Position numbers and translations under genes: made by a program. This document shows, piece after piece, positions 63,502 through 64,000 of a stretch of DNA of 64,000 nucleotides (the stretch's first letter is position 1; the number at the start of each line of letters is the position of its first letter). Source of the stretch: Streptomyces indicus (GTDB taxonomy: Bacteria > Actinomycetota > Actinomycetes > Streptomycetales > Streptomycetaceae); contig NZ_FNFF01000006.1 in the NCBI RefSeq assembly GCF_900100315.1, forward strand, positions 62,001 through 126,000, in the 5' to 3' direction. The notes beneath the pieces are model-generated. The model made no database searches, was not told the DNA's origin, and saw only the letters and a program-made list of their open reading frames with translations.

Positions 63502-64000
<499 letters not shown>

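Overview
The window is high-GC actinobacterial chromosome and almost certainly comes from a Streptomyces. The signs are extreme GC, frequent GTG/TTG starts, 4-bp ATGA overlaps inside operons, and a gene order that matches, from memory, the aconitase-to-hemQ stretch of the S. coelicolor core (acnA ... ngcEFG, rok7B7, xylFGH, dxs ... fadAB, rnd, hemE ... hemY, hemQ). That synteny was recalled, not computed. No rRNA, tRNA, CRISPR array, insertion sequence or prophage block was seen.

Layout. 1-17 kb is mostly housekeeping: late haem synthesis (hemQ, hemY/cgoX, hemE), a DUF4349 lipoprotein, a seven-TM protein that looks like a pentameric ligand-gated ion channel, two LysM cell-wall hydrolases without signal peptides, a CoA-disulfide-reductase-like flavoprotein, DUF3000, a LuxR-type response regulator, RNase D, a divergent ohr/TetR pair with two palindromic operators, and the fadA-fadB beta-oxidation pair. 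16.6-30.2 kb is an accessory cell-surface region: a four-gene minus-strand operon (Stealth phosphotransferase, unknown beta-rich protein, GT4-Stealth fusion, PIG-L deacetylase with a beta-propeller), a divergent LytR-CpsA-Psr ligase, a stand-alone paralogue of the propeller, and a multi-pass glycosyltransferase-like protein. Together these look like a pathway that makes a phosphodiester-linked glycan and attaches it to the wall.

30.4-44 kb carries an amino-acid permease, dxs, the XylFGH-type sugar importer with its ROK regulator (Rok7B7-like), an RmlB-like dehydratase, and the NgcEFG-type amino-sugar importer. 44.7-48.6 kb is a large secreted GH92 alpha-mannosidase. 48.6-56.5 kb holds a 2,198-residue secreted RHS/YD-repeat protein ending in a deaminase-type toxin domain. 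Its stop codon overlaps the start of a probable immunity gene.

57-60 kb is an amino-sugar cluster (SIS isomerase, BadF-type kinase, divergent RpiR/MurR regulator). It fits the NgcEFG importer and wall turnover. 60.2-64 kb has a VanW-family wall protein, a small conserved protein, a VOC protein and the 3' end of acnA. The last 148 bp around the acnA stop and terminator are duplicated in tandem with only synonymous changes in the coding part.
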